A stretch of 32,563 nt of DNA from Pseudomonadota bacterium (GTDB lineage: Bacteria > Pseudomonadota > Gammaproteobacteria > Burkholderiales > Burkholderiaceae), in contig JAKORH010000031.1 in the NCBI GenBank assembly GCA_029777935.1, forward strand, positions 1 to 32,563, read 5' to 3'. Each line of letters starts with the position of its first letter. Positions within the stretch are counted from its first letter, which is position 1. A program made the translations under genes and the position numbers. The notes beneath the pieces were generated by a model. It ran no database searches. It was given only the letters and a program-made list of their open reading frames with translations, and was not told the origin of the DNA. Positions 8,110-16,234 of the stretch are shown here, in pieces.

Positions 8110-8190
8110 CCCAACCCCTCTCCCGCTGATGCGGGCGAGGGGCCTTCTTCCCTCTCCCTCATCAGAGGGAGAGGGACCGAGGGTGAGGGA
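8105..8190. repeat. Double-hairpin intergenic repeat between htpG and the glycosylase gene
   Basis: Two adjacent stems are visible: CCCCTC-tCCCGC with loop TGAT and GCGGG-cGAGGGG (8115-8142), and a perfect 11-bp CCCTCTCCCTC stem (8150-8174). The outer ends read CTCACCCC and GTGAGGGA. Related elements lie at 1129-1172, 15431-15572 and 18544-18624. On the minus strand it provides the ribosome site and GTG start of the glycosylase gene and may also attenuate htpG read-through. Confidence 0.8.
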
Positions 8191-8206
8191 AGCAGCCCGC
8201 ACCGAT

Positions 8207-10096
8207 TCACTTCGCCGCCGCATCCAGCAGCATCGCGTTCACACGCTTGACGAACGCGGCCGGGTCATCGAGCGCTCCGCCCTCCGCCAGCACGGCCTGG
8301 CCCAGCAGCAGCGCTGCCCAGTCGCCGAGCTTGTCGTCGGACTCGTACTTCAGCCGCTGCACCAGCGGGTGGTTCGGGTTCAGCTCCAGGATCGGCTTCG
8401 CGTCGGGCGCCTTCTGCCCCGCCGCCTTGAGCAGCCGCTGCAGGTGCTGGCTCATCGCATCGCGGTCGGCGACGATGCACGCGGGCGAATCGGTCAGGCG
8501 CAGCGTCACTCGCACGTCCTGCACCCGCTCTCCGAGCGCCTTCTTCACCTTCTCGACCAGATCCTTGTATTCGTCGGCGACCCTGGCCTGCTCTTCCTTC
8601 TCCTGCGCATCGGCGAGTTCGCCCAGATCGAGATCGCCCTTCGCCACCGACACCAGTTCCTTGCCGTCGAAGTCGTGCATGAAGCCGAGCATCCATTCGT
8701 CGACGCGATCGGTCAGCAGGATCACCTCGACGTCCTTCTTGCGGAAGATCTCCAGGTGCGGACTCGACTTGGCCGCCTCGAGCGAATCGGCGGTCAGGTA
8801 GTAGATCGACGTCTGCTGGTCCTTCATGCGGCCGGCGTAGTCGGCGAAAGCGACGCTCTGCGTGTCGCTCTTCGTGGTGGCGAAGCGCAGCAGTTTCGCG
8901 ATCCGTTCGCGGTTGGTCGTGTCGTCGCCGATGCCCTCCTTCAGGCACTGGCCGAACTCGGCCCAGAATTTCGCGTAATCGTCCTTGCGGTTCTCCGCCA
9001 GGTCCTCCAGCAGGCCGAGCACGCGCCTCGTCGAACCCTCGCGGATCGCCTTCACGTCGCGCGACTCCTGCAGGATCTCGCGCGATACGTTCAGCGGCAG
9101 GTCGTTGGAATCGATCACGCCGCGCACGAAGCGCAGGTACGGCGGCATCAGCTGCTCGGCGTCGTCCATGATGAACACGCGCCGCACGTACAGCTTGACG
9201 CCGTGGCGGTGGTTCCGGTCCCACAGGTCGAACGGCGCGCGCCCGGGGATGTACAGGAGCTGGATGTACTCCTGCTTGCCCTCTACGCGGTTGTGCGTCC
9301 ACGCCAGCGGGTCGCCGAAGTCGTGGCTGACGTGCTTGAAGAACTCCTTGTACTGCTCGTCGCTGATGTCGGACTTCGCACGCGCCCATAGCGCGCTGGC
9401 CTGGTTGACGGTCTCCTCCTCGTCCTTGACCACCTGCGCCTTCTTGTCCGCGTCCCACTCCTCCTTCTTCATGCGAATGGGCGTGGCGATGTGATCCGAG
9501 TACTTGGTCAGGATCGACTTCAACGGCCAGTGCGACAGCAGCTCGTCCTCGCCCTCCTTCAGGTGCAGGATCACGTCGGTCCCGCGCGCGGCGCGTTCGG
9601 CCGGCTCGATGGTGAACTCGCCGCTGCCGTCGCTTTCCCACTTGACCGCCTCGCCCGAGCCGGCGCGGCGCGTCACCACGGTCACGCGATCGGCGACGAT
9701 GAAGCTCGAGTAGAAGCCGACGCCGAACTGCCCGATGAGCTGCGCATCCTTCTGCTGATCGCCCGTCAGTTGCGCGAAGAACTCGCGCGTGCCGCTCTTG
9801 GCGATCGTGCCCAGGTGCTCGATCGCCTCCTGCCGCGACATGCCGATGCCGTTGTCCGACACGGTGATCGTGCGCGCCGCCTTGTCGCAGGCGACATGGA
9901 TCGCGAAATCGGCGCCGCCTTCGAGCAGCTCCGGATGCGCGATCGCCTCGAAGCGCAGCTTGTCGCACGCGTCCGACGCGTTGCTGACCAGCTCGCGCAG
10001 GAAGATTTCCTTGTTCGAGTACAGCGAGTGGACCATCAGGTGAAGCAACTGCTTCACCTCGGCCTGGAAGCCCAGCGTTTCCTTGACAGCGCCCAT
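8207..10096 (-). CDS. htpG: Molecular chaperone HtpG (bacterial Hsp90)
   Basis: This 629-residue Hsp90 homologue is full length for the family. The N-terminal GHKL ATPase domain has [26 protein letters not shown] and [13 protein letters not shown]. The middle domain carries [18 protein letters not shown], and a C-terminal dimerisation domain follows. The bacterial protein lacks the charged linker and MEEVD tail of eukaryotic Hsp90, as here. It folds clients in the cytoplasm, usually after DnaK. The ATG at 10096 has GGGGA upstream. A sigma-32 promoter lies about 55-85 bases further up, so it should be heat-inducible. Confidence 0.97.
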   Translation of the reverse strand: MGAVKETLGFQAEVKQLLHLMVHSLYSNKEIFLRELVSNASDACDKLRFEAIAHPELLEGGADFAIHVACDKAARTITVSDNGIGMSRQEAIEHLGTIAKSGTREFFAQLTGDQQKDAQLIGQFGVGFYSSFIVADRVTVVTRRAGSGEAVKWESDGSGEFTIEPAERAARGTDVILHLKEGEDELLSHWPLKSILTKYSDHIATPIRMKKEEWDADKKAQVVKDEEETVNQASALWARAKSDISDEQYKEFFKHVSHDFGDPLAWTHNRVEGKQEYIQLLYIPGRAPFDLWDRNHRHGVKLYVRRVFIMDDAEQLMPPYLRFVRGVIDSNDLPLNVSREILQESRDVKAIREGSTRRVLGLLEDLAENRKDDYAKFWAEFGQCLKEGIGDDTTNRERIAKLLRFATTKSDTQSVAFADYAGRMKDQQTSIYYLTADSLEAAKSSPHLEIFRKKDVEVILLTDRVDEWMLGFMHDFDGKELVSVAKGDLDLGELADAQEKEEQARVADEYKDLVEKVKKALGERVQDVRVTLRLTDSPACIVADRDAMSQHLQRLLKAAGQKAPDAKPILELNPNHPLVQRLKYESDDKLGDWAALLLGQAVLAEGGALDDPAAFVKRVNAMLLDAAAK

Positions 10097-10153
10097 GACG
10101 AATTCCCCGGGATACGTGTTTGAACGGACGCGGCGAGCCGCCGCGGCGCGTTG

Positions 10154-10179
10154 ATGGGGGCGAATTGTGCCGGTTCAAG
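10154..10179 (-). promoter_or_regulatory. Sigma-32 heat-shock promoter of htpG
   Basis: On the minus strand CTTGAA (10174-10179) and CCCCAT (10154-10159) are separated by 14 bases, matching the RpoH consensus (CTTGAA, then CCCCAT) in both hexamers. It lies 57 bases upstream of the htpG ATG. The expected transcription start is near 10146. Confidence 0.8.
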
Positions 10180-10189
10180 GGGGCCGGCT

Positions 10190-10203
10190 CATAATCGGCC
10201 GTG
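10190..10203 (+). promoter_or_regulatory. Possible -10 element directly before the GTG at 10201
   Basis: CATAAT (10190-10195) matches five of six -10 bases and ends five bases before the GTG of the dioxygenase gene. A start about seven bases downstream would fall on the GTG and give a leaderless mRNA. The only -35-like hexamer (TTGTGC, 10165-10170) has a long 19-base spacer, so this is tentative. Confidence 0.3.
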
Positions 10204-10908
10204 GCCAACGAACTGCATCAGCTCTTCGACGCCACCTCGTCGACCTACACCTACGTGCTGGCGAGCGGTCCCAACCGCGCTGCGGTGATCATCGACCCGA
10301 TCGCGGAGCAGATCGAGCGCGACCTGGCGTTCCTGCGCGAACGCGGCCTGGCGCTGCGCTACGTGATCGAGACGCACGCGCACGCCGATCACATCACGTC
10401 GGCCGGGGAGCTGGCGCGCGTCACCGGCGCCTACGCCGCGGTGCCGAGCGGCTGCGGTATTCGGCCTGCGCCGGTGCAGCTCGCCGAGGGTGACTCGCTG
10501 TGGTTCGGCCTGACGTTTCTCGCGGCGGTCCACACGCCGGGACACACGGCCGGCAGCATGTGCTATGTCTGGCGCGACGAGCATTGCGTGTTCACCGGAG
10601 ACACCTTGCTGATTGGCGGCTGCGGCCGCACCGATTTCCAGTCCGGGGACCCCGGTGCGCTGTACGACAGCATCGCGCAGAAGCTGTTCACGCTGCCGGA
10701 CGACGTGCGCGTGTATCCGGCACACGACTATCACGGCCGGACCCACACGACGATCGGCGCCGAGCGCACGGGCAATCCGCGCCTCGCCGGCCGTTCGCGC
10801 GAAGACTTCATTTCGCTGATGCACGCGCTGAACCTGCCGAAGCCGAACCTGATCGACGTTGCAGTGCCCGCGAACCGGCGGCTCGGGCAGGTGCCGCACG
10901 CAGCCTGA
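10201..10908 (+). CDS. ETHE1-type persulfide dioxygenase (MBL fold)
   Basis: This 235-residue metallo-beta-lactamase-fold protein is of the ETHE1/persulfide dioxygenase type, which oxidises glutathione persulfide to sulfite with a mononuclear iron. The metal motif HAHADH is at 59-64, HTPGHTAGS gives His115, FTGDTL gives Asp134, and YPAHDYHGR gives His175. GRTDFQ (142-147) is characteristic of ETHE1-like proteins rather than glyoxalase II. The GTG at 10201 begins where family similarity begins. No close Shine-Dalgarno is visible; an AAGGGGG lies 17 bases away. The gene is divergent from htpG and convergent with the MocR gene, three bases from its stop. No rhodanese or sulfide quinone reductase is nearby. 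Confidence 0.88.
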   Translation: MANELHQLFDATSSTYTYVLASGPNRAAVIIDPIAEQIERDLAFLRERGLALRYVIETHAHADHITSAGELARVTGAYAAVPSGCGIRPAPVQLAEGDSLWFGLTFLAAVHTPGHTAGSMCYVWRDEHCVFTGDTLLIGGCGRTDFQSGDPGALYDSIAQKLFTLPDDVRVYPAHDYHGRTHTTIGAERTGNPRLAGRSREDFISLMHALNLPKPNLIDVAVPANRRLGQVPHAA

Positions 10909-10911
10909 GCG

Positions 10912-12366
10912 TCACCCGAGCGACTGCGCCAGGAACCGCATCGCCGCCGGATTCAGGCTCGCCGCCGCCGAAACGCGCATCCACGGGCTGGGCAACTGCG
11001 CCGGCGAGAACAGGCTGCCCGGCGCACACAGGATGTCGTGCTGCGCGGCCTCGGCGGCGATCGCGTTGGTGTCGCGCCCGCAATCGGCCCACAGGAACAT
11101 GCCGGACACGGACGGCGCGAACAGCTTCGCGCCCGCGCGTTCGAGCGCGCGCGCGGTGCGGTCGCGCGCGGCGTCGAGCTTGCCGCGCAGCCGGTCGAGG
11201 TGACGCCGATAGCCACCTTCGGCCAGCACGCGCGCGACGATCCGCTCGGTCACCTCGGGCGTCGTCAGACCGGTCAGCAGCTTCAGGTTCGCGAGTTGCT
11301 CGGCCAGCTCGCGTGAACAGGCCACGTAACCGACGCGCAGGCTCGCGGACAGCGTCTTGGAGAAGCCGCTGACGTAGACCACACGCTGCAGTTGATCGAG
11401 GCTCGCGAGCCGCACCGCAGCGCCACGCCCCGGGTGCAGGTCGCCGTAAATGTCGTCCTCGACGATCGTGAAGCCGTATTCGTCGGCGACCTTCAGCAGC
11501 TCGTGCGCATTGGCTGCCGAGATCGACGTGCTGGTCGGGTTGTGCAGCACCGAGCCGACGACGAACAGCTTCGGCTGGTGCCGCGTGAGCAGGTTGCGCA
11601 GCACCTTGATGTCAGGCCCGTCGGCGCGGCGCGGCACGCCGATCACGCGTGCGCCGAACGCGGCGAACCGCGCGAACATGACGAACCACGCCGGGTCTTC
11701 GACGAACACCGTGTCGCCGGCGGCGACGAAGTGGCGCGCGACGAGATCGATCCCCTGCGTGACACCGCAGGTCGTGACAATCTGCGGCGCGTCGGCCCCG
11801 ATGTCGGCGAGCGCGAGCCGCTGCACGACCTGCTCGCGCAGCGGCAGGTAGCCCTCCGGCAGACCGTACGACAGCGCTGCCGCGCCCATCGTCCGCCCGA
11901 CCGCGCGCACCGCGCCATTGACGAGGTCCGAGTCGAGCCATTGCGTCGGCAGCAGCCCGGCACCGGGCTGCGGCGACGCGGGCGCCTGCCGCAGCATCGA
12001 CCGCAGCAGCCACACCACGTTGGGGGCGCCGGCGTCGACCGCCGGTGCCGCCTCGTGCGGTGACTGCGGGTGCTTGCCGTCGCGACGCGCGCGCGCCGCC
12101 ACGTAGAAGCCCGAACCGCGGCGCGATTCGATCAGCCCGGCGGCAATCAGCCGGTCGTACGCGTCGACCACGGTCGAGCGACTGACCCGCTGCTGGGCGG
12201 AATAGCCGCGGATCGAAGGCAGCCGCGTGCCCGGCTTCAGCGCGTGCTCGTCGATGCGCAGCGCGAGCCGGGCCGCCAGTTGCGCCGCGAGCGTGCGGTC
12301 GTCGGCGCCGAGCACGGGCGGCGCGCCGGTGTCGTGGTGGCTATTGCTGCGCTGGTCGAAGTTCAT
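10912..12366 (-). CDS. MocR/PdxR-type transcription regulator (GntR HTH + aminotransferase fold)
   Basis: This 484-residue protein joins an N-terminal GntR winged helix (about 22-90: LPSIRGYSAQQRVSRSTVVDAYDRLIAAGLIESRRGSGFYV) to a fold-type I aminotransferase domain. The domain has HNPTS (275-279), EDDIYGD with Asp304 and Tyr307, and the PLP lysine in SGFSKTLSAS (Lys337). MocR proteins bind PLP or an amino-acid aldimine in this domain and control nearby genes, usually a divergent one. The divergent neighbour here is a PLP-dependent dehydratase, followed by a LysE exporter and an aminotransferase. The intergenic region holds repeats of the right kind (12371-12438). The effector cannot be read from sequence; an amino acid handled by the neighbours is likely. 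Confidence 0.92.
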   Translation of the reverse strand: MNFDQRSNSHHDTGAPPVLGADDRTLAAQLAARLALRIDEHALKPGTRLPSIRGYSAQQRVSRSTVVDAYDRLIAAGLIESRRGSGFYVAARARRDGKHPQSPHEAAPAVDAGAPNVVWLLRSMLRQAPASPQPGAGLLPTQWLDSDLVNGAVRAVGRTMGAAALSYGLPEGYLPLREQVVQRLALADIGADAPQIVTTCGVTQGIDLVARHFVAAGDTVFVEDPAWFVMFARFAAFGARVIGVPRRADGPDIKVLRNLLTRHQPKLFVVGSVLHNPTSTSISAANAHELLKVADEYGFTIVEDDIYGDLHPGRGAAVRLASLDQLQRVVYVSGFSKTLSASLRVGYVACSRELAEQLANLKLLTGLTTPEVTERIVARVLAEGGYRRHLDRLRGKLDAARDRTARALERAGAKLFAPSVSGMFLWADCGRDTNAIAAEAAQHDILCAPGSLFSPAQLPSPWMRVSAAASLNPAAMRFLAQSLG

Positions 12367-12370
12367 CGCA

Positions 12371-12438
12371 ACTGTGCTGGCAATCCGGACAGGCCAGAGG
12401 CTGTGATTGGACGCGAAACTGTACTGGCACTGTACCGG
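12371..12438. promoter_or_regulatory. Candidate MocR operator: direct repeats of ACTGTACYGG
   Basis: Two copies in tandem, ACTGTACTGG (12418-12427) and ACTGTACCGG (12429-12438), have an 11-bp period, about one helical turn. A third copy with one change, ACTGTGCTGG (12371-12380), lies just before the regulator's start codon. MocR-family operators are commonly direct repeats in the divergent promoter region. The tandem pair covers the -35 zone of the structural gene promoter, and the third copy covers the regulator's own leader, suggesting activation plus autoregulation. Confidence 0.6.
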
Positions 12439-12448
12439 CGCCCGCTGC

Positions 12449-12454
12449 TAGATT
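12449..12454 (+). promoter_or_regulatory. Candidate -10 (TAGATT) for the dehydratase gene
   Basis: TAGATT matches four of six -10 bases and lies 31 bases before the ATG at 12486. No good -35 exists 16-18 bases upstream, where the direct repeats sit. This is the usual arrangement for an activator-dependent promoter. Confidence 0.4.
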
Positions 12455-12485
12455 CAAGCCTCGTCCGACTTCGTACGGGTACACC

Positions 12486-13454
12486 ATGTCACTGCCCGAT
12501 CGCGCGTCGCTCGCCAGCGCCGCCGAAGTAGTCCACCGCACGCTCGCGCCCACGCCGCAGTTTGCGTGGCCGCTGCTCGCCCGGGCGCTCGGCACCGAGG
12601 TCTGGGTCAAGCACGAGAATCACCTGCCGGTCGGCGCGTTCAAGCTGCGCGGCGGGCTGGTGTATTTCGACGAACTGGCGCGGCGCGAACCGGGCTGCCC
12701 CGGCGTCGTCACCGCGACCAAGGGCAACCACGGCCAGTCGGTCGGATTAGCCGCGCGCGCCGCGCGCCTGCCGGCGACGATCTACGTGCCGCACGGCAAC
12801 TCGCGCGAGAAGAACGCCGCGATGCGCGCGCTCGGCGTCGAACTGATCGAGCACGGCCACGACTTCCAGGCCGCGCGCGAGGAAGCCGCCCGCGCCGCCG
12901 CTGCGCGCGGGCTGCACTTCATCCCGGCATTTCACCGCGACCTCGTGCGTGGCGTCGCGAGCTACTGGCTCGAAATGTTCGACGCGGTGCCGGATCTCGA
13001 CCTCGTGTTCGTGCCGATCGGTCAAGGGTCCGGAATCAACGCCTGCATCGCAGCGCGCGAGGCGCTGAACCGCACGACGCGAATCGTCGGCGTGGTGTCG
13101 GCGCAGGCGCCCTGCTACGCGCTGTCGTACCGCGCCGGGCAGGTCATCGAAGCGCCGGTCACCACGCAACTCGCGGACGGACTGGCGTGCCGCGTGCCGG
13201 ACGCGGACTCGCTCGCCGTGATTCGCCGCCATGTCGATGACGTGACCGAGGTCGACGACGCCGAGGTCGCCGCCGCGATGCGGCTCACGTTCGCCGCCAC
13301 GCACAACGTCGCCGAGGGCGCGGGCGCCGCGCCGCTGGCCGCGGCGCTGAAGTGGCGCGATCGCATCGCGGGCAGGAAGGTCGGCCTCGTGATCAGCGGC
13401 GGCAACGTCGATTCCGACCAGTTCGCGCGCGTGCTCGCGGGAGGCGACTACTGA
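12486..13454 (+). CDS. Threonine/serine dehydratase-like PLP enzyme (fold type II)
   Basis: This 322-residue enzyme fits fold-type II PLP lyases such as catabolic threonine dehydratase and threo-3-hydroxyaspartate ammonia-lyase, which deaminate beta-hydroxy amino acids. The PLP lysine is Lys53 in VGAFKLRGG. TATKGNHGQSVG binds the substrate carboxylate, and the phosphate loop reads GQGSG (179-183) instead of the usual GGGGL. A late VISGGNVDSDQF closes the active site. There is no ACT-like regulatory domain, so it is the short, non-feedback-inhibited type. The substrate is uncertain; the altered phosphate loop places it in a subgroup. It diverges from the MocR regulator and probably leads its operon. 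Confidence 0.85.
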   Translation: MSLPDRASLASAAEVVHRTLAPTPQFAWPLLARALGTEVWVKHENHLPVGAFKLRGGLVYFDELARREPGCPGVVTATKGNHGQSVGLAARAARLPATIYVPHGNSREKNAAMRALGVELIEHGHDFQAAREEAARAAAARGLHFIPAFHRDLVRGVASYWLEMFDAVPDLDLVFVPIGQGSGINACIAAREALNRTTRIVGVVSAQAPCYALSYRAGQVIEAPVTTQLADGLACRVPDADSLAVIRRHVDDVTEVDDAEVAAAMRLTFAATHNVAEGAGAAPLAAALKWRDRIAGRKVGLVISGGNVDSDQFARVLAGGDY

Positions 13455-13602
13455 TGAGCGCCGCCCGGCCGCTCCCAAGGCGCTCGAAGAGCCCCTCGCG
13501 GGACGCGACGGGCGCTCGAGCCGTCCAAGCCCGCGAAGGCGGGCTTGGAGCTGCGGCTCTCACCCCCCTCGGGGGGACAGCCCGTAGGGCGAAGGGGGCA
13601 AC
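13455..13602. repeat. Hairpin-rich intergenic repeat between dehydratase and LysE genes
   Basis: This 148-base gap contains a perfect 10-bp stem CCAAGCCCGC-gaag-GCGGGCTTGG (13525-13548) and a CCCCCC-tc-GGGGGG stem (13563-13576). An AAGGGGG (13592-13598) follows and serves as ribosome site for the next gene. Short reading frames through it look like repeat translation, not a gene. The stems may lower expression of the downstream genes. Confidence 0.7.
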
Positions 13603-14196
13603 ATGAGCGGCGAGCAGTTGATCGCGCTGATCGTGTTCGCACTCGCCGGTTCGTTCACGCCGGGGCCGAACAACACGATCGCCACCGCGACCGGCGCCAA
13701 CCATGGCCTGCGCGCGACGCTGCCGCACATCCTCGGCGTGCCGTTCGGCTTCTCGTCGATGCTCGCGGCCGGCGCGCTTGGCGCCGCGGCGCTGATCGCC
13801 GCGCATCCCGCGCTCGCCGCGGCGATCCGCTGGGCCGGCGTCGCGTATCTCTTCTACATCGCGTGGTTGATCGCGCGCACCGCGGCGATCGGCGACCGCG
13901 CGCTCGCGCGCCCGCTGACCTTCTGGCAATCGGCTGCGTTCCAGTACGCGAACCCGAAGGCATGGATGCTCGCGGCCGCAACCGCCGGCACCTACATGGC
14001 GGCCGACGAAGCGCTGGCGCGCGTCATCGTGATCTGCGCCGTGTTCTCCGCCGCCTGCGCCGCGAGCCTCGCGGTGTGGGCCGCCACGGGCGCAGCGCTC
14101 CGGGACTGGCTGCAGCACGGCGCGCGGCTGCGCGCCTTCAACACCGTGATGGGTGCGCTGCTGGCCGCGACGGCGGTATGGATGGCATTCGAATGA
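13603..14196 (+). CDS. LysE family amino-acid exporter
   Basis: This 197-residue integral membrane protein has about six hydrophobic segments, as expected for the LysE/RhtB superfamily, which exports amino acids using the proton gradient. The N-terminal signature GSFTPGPNNTIATATGANHG matches the family's PGPN motif and lies after the first membrane segment. Later the conserved FQYANPKAWMLA appears. The ATG at 13603 has AAGGGGG four bases upstream, supplied by the preceding repeat. It lies between the dehydratase and aminotransferase genes and probably exports a substrate or product of this PLP-enzyme cluster. Which amino acid cannot be told. Confidence 0.9.
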   Translation: MSGEQLIALIVFALAGSFTPGPNNTIATATGANHGLRATLPHILGVPFGFSSMLAAGALGAAALIAAHPALAAAIRWAGVAYLFYIAWLIARTAAIGDRALARPLTFWQSAAFQYANPKAWMLAAATAGTYMAADEALARVIVICAVFSAACAASLAVWAATGAALRDWLQHGARLRAFNTVMGALLAATAVWMAFE

Positions 14197-14218
14197 CACC
14201 GATGGAAGGAACGCAACG

Positions 14219-15421
14219 ATGAACGCACCCGTCACCGAACTGACGGCGCCGATGCGCCCGGCACGCCGCGCCGAGCAGGTCAAGAGTTCCATGATCCGCG
14301 AAATCCTGAAGGTCACGCAGCGGCCTGACATGATCTCGCTCGCGGGCGGGCTGCCGGCGCCGGAGTCCTTCCCGGTCGAGGCAATGCGCGCGGCCTTCGA
14401 CGCGGTGCTCGCGCACGACGGTCCCGGCGCGCTGCAATACAGCGCCACCGAGGGCTATGCGCCGCTGCGCGAGTGGATCGCGGCCATCGAGACTGCGCGC
14501 GGCGCGCCGACGCACGCCGACGAGGTGCTGGTCGTGGCCGGCAGCCAGCAGGCGCTCGATCTCGTCGGCAAGGCGTTCGCCGAGACCGGCGCGCCGCTGC
14601 TGGTCGAGGCGCCGAGCTATCTCGGTGCGCTGCAGGCGTTTTCGGTGTTCGAGCCTGTGTTCCGCGCGATTCCGACCGACGCCGGCGGCTTGATCCCGCA
14701 GGCGATCGACGCCGCGCTCGCGCGCGATGCCCGCATCGCCTACGTGATGCCGAACTTTTCCAATCCGACCGGCCGCACGCTCGGCGTCGAGCGGCGCGCT
14801 GCGCTGGCGCAGTCCGCGCGCGCAAACAGCCTGTGGCTGGTCGAGGACGACCCGTACGGCGAACTGTGGTACCGCGCGGCGCCCCCGCCGAGCCTGCGCG
14901 CGTGGGCGCCTGAGCGCACGATCCGCATCTGCTCGTTCTCCAAGGTGCTCGCGCCGGGGCTGCGGCTGGGCTACGTGGTCGCGCCGCGCGCCTGCATCGA
15001 TCTGCTGGTGCGGCTGAAGCAGGCGACCGACCTGCACACCGCCACGCTGTCGCAGCGCGCGGCGCTGCGGATCGTGTCCGCCGCGGACTATCCCGATCAC
15101 CTGAGGCGCGTGCGCGCGCGCTACGCGGAGCAGTGCCGCGCGATGCTGGCCGCGCTCGAGCAGTCGATGCCGGCCGGCGTCGAATGGACGCGGCCCGACG
15201 GCGGCATGTTCGTGTGGCTGACGCTGCCCGCGCGCGTCGACGCCACCGCGCTGCTCGCGCGCGCGATCGAGCGCAACGTCGTCTACGTGCCCGGTGAGCC
15301 GTTCTATGCCACCGCGCCTGCCCGCAACACGCTGCGGCTGTCGTTCGTCACCGTCCCGCCGGCCGCGATCGAGCGCGGCGTCCGCACGTTGGCCGAGCTG
15401 ATCGGTGCCGAGGATTCGTGA
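14219..15421 (+). CDS. PLP-dependent aminotransferase (2-aminoadipate/LysN-like, class I/II)
   Basis: This 400-residue fold-type I aminotransferase lacks the MocR DNA-binding domain. It shows MISLAGGLPAPESFP near residue 40, ALQYSATEGYAPLREW (71-86), PNFSNPTGRTL, the PLP acid and tyrosine in EDDPYGELWY, and the PLP lysine Lys242 in SFSKVLAPGLRLGYV. This set matches the 2-aminoadipate/aromatic aminotransferase group with broad specificity. The ATG at 14219 has GAAGGAA upstream. It follows the LysE gene by 22 bases and is likely in its operon, under the MocR regulator. It would transaminate an amino acid with 2-oxoglutarate; the exact donor is unknown. Confidence 0.9.
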   Translation: MNAPVTELTAPMRPARRAEQVKSSMIREILKVTQRPDMISLAGGLPAPESFPVEAMRAAFDAVLAHDGPGALQYSATEGYAPLREWIAAIETARGAPTHADEVLVVAGSQQALDLVGKAFAETGAPLLVEAPSYLGALQAFSVFEPVFRAIPTDAGGLIPQAIDAALARDARIAYVMPNFSNPTGRTLGVERRAALAQSARANSLWLVEDDPYGELWYRAAPPPSLRAWAPERTIRICSFSKVLAPGLRLGYVVAPRACIDLLVRLKQATDLHTATLSQRAALRIVSAADYPDHLRRVRARYAEQCRAMLAALEQSMPAGVEWTRPDGGMFVWLTLPARVDATALLARAIERNVVYVPGEPFYATAPARNTLRLSFVTVPPAAIERGVRTLAELIGAEDS

Positions 15422-15430
15422 AGCGATGGC

Positions 15431-15572
15431 CCCTCACCCTCGGTCCCTCTCCCGGAGGGCGGAGGCGGGGTTTCGCGAAGCGCGAGCTTCGCGCCGCCGC
15501 AGCGACGCGCGCCTGCAAGCGCGCGGCTCCGGGGCTTGCAGCCCTCTCCCGGAGGGAGAGGGCTCGGGTGAG
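15431..15572. repeat. Composite hairpin repeat between aminotransferase and GST genes
   Basis: The outer ends are CCCTCACCCTCGG and CTCGGGTGAG, with inner CTCCCGGAGGG hairpins at both sides. The middle differs from the other copies and contains a GCGAAG/CTTCGC stem and a CTGCAAGC/GCTTGCAG pair, so a second unit appears nested within the first. Related copies lie at 8105-8190 and 18544-18624. The gap 15422-15613 contains nothing else I can support except the GST ribosome site. Confidence 0.7.
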
Positions 15573-15613
15573 TGCAAGCGGTCGCGCCGTTCAGGGAAGC
15601 TGGAAGGACATTC

Positions 15614-16234
15614 ATGCTGAAGATCTGGGGCCGGCTGAATTCGATCAACGTGCAGAAGGCCGTGTGGGCCGCGCGCGAATGCGGCGTGGCGTTCGAACGC
15701 ACCGATGCCGGCGCGTCGTTCGGCGTGGTCCACACCGATGAGTACGGCAAGCTCAATCCGAACCGCCTGGTGCCGGTGATCGACGACGACGGCTTCGTGT
15801 TGTGGGAGTCGAACGTGATCGTGCGCTATCTCGCCGCAAAGTACGCGCCGGGGCGGCTGTATCCGGAGGATCTGCGCCGGCGCTTCGACGCCGAGCGCTG
15901 GATGGACTGGCAGCAGACGACGCTGAATCCCGCCGTCCGCGACGCGTTCATGCAGCTGATCCGCACGCCGCCGGGCGAGCGCGACGCAACGTTGGTTGAG
16001 CGCTCGCGCGCGCAGACCGGGCCGCTGGTCGCCATGCTCGACGCGCACCTGGCGTCGCGCCGGTTTCTCGCCGGCGATGATTTCACGATGGCCGACATCC
16101 CGGTCGGCTGCCAGGTCCACCGCTGGTTCGGCCTGCCGCTCGAACGGCCCGCGACACCGCACCTCGCGCGCTGGTACGACGCGGTCTCGAACCGCGCGGC
16201 GGCCCGCGGCGTGCTGGTGCTGCCGATCACGTGA
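15614..16234 (+). CDS. Glutathione S-transferase family protein
   Basis: This 206-residue protein has an N-terminal thioredoxin-like GST domain (LKIWGRLNSINVQKAVWAA), with NRLVPVIDDDGFVLWESNVIVRYLA holding the cis-proline and the Glu-Ser pair that bind glutathione. The C-terminal helical domain contains FLAGDDFTMADIPVGCQVHRW, the N-capping box region. The serine/asparagine at the start of the first helix is in the usual catalytic place. The ATG at 15614 has GGAAGG six bases upstream. Its stop overlaps the GTG of the transporter gene by four bases. Cytoplasmic detoxification or isomerisation is possible; the substrate is not readable. Confidence 0.9.
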   Translation: MLKIWGRLNSINVQKAVWAARECGVAFERTDAGASFGVVHTDEYGKLNPNRLVPVIDDDGFVLWESNVIVRYLAAKYAPGRLYPEDLRRRFDAERWMDWQQTTLNPAVRDAFMQLIRTPPGERDATLVERSRAQTGPLVAMLDAHLASRRFLAGDDFTMADIPVGCQVHRWFGLPLERPATPHLARWYDAVSNRAAARGVLVLPIT

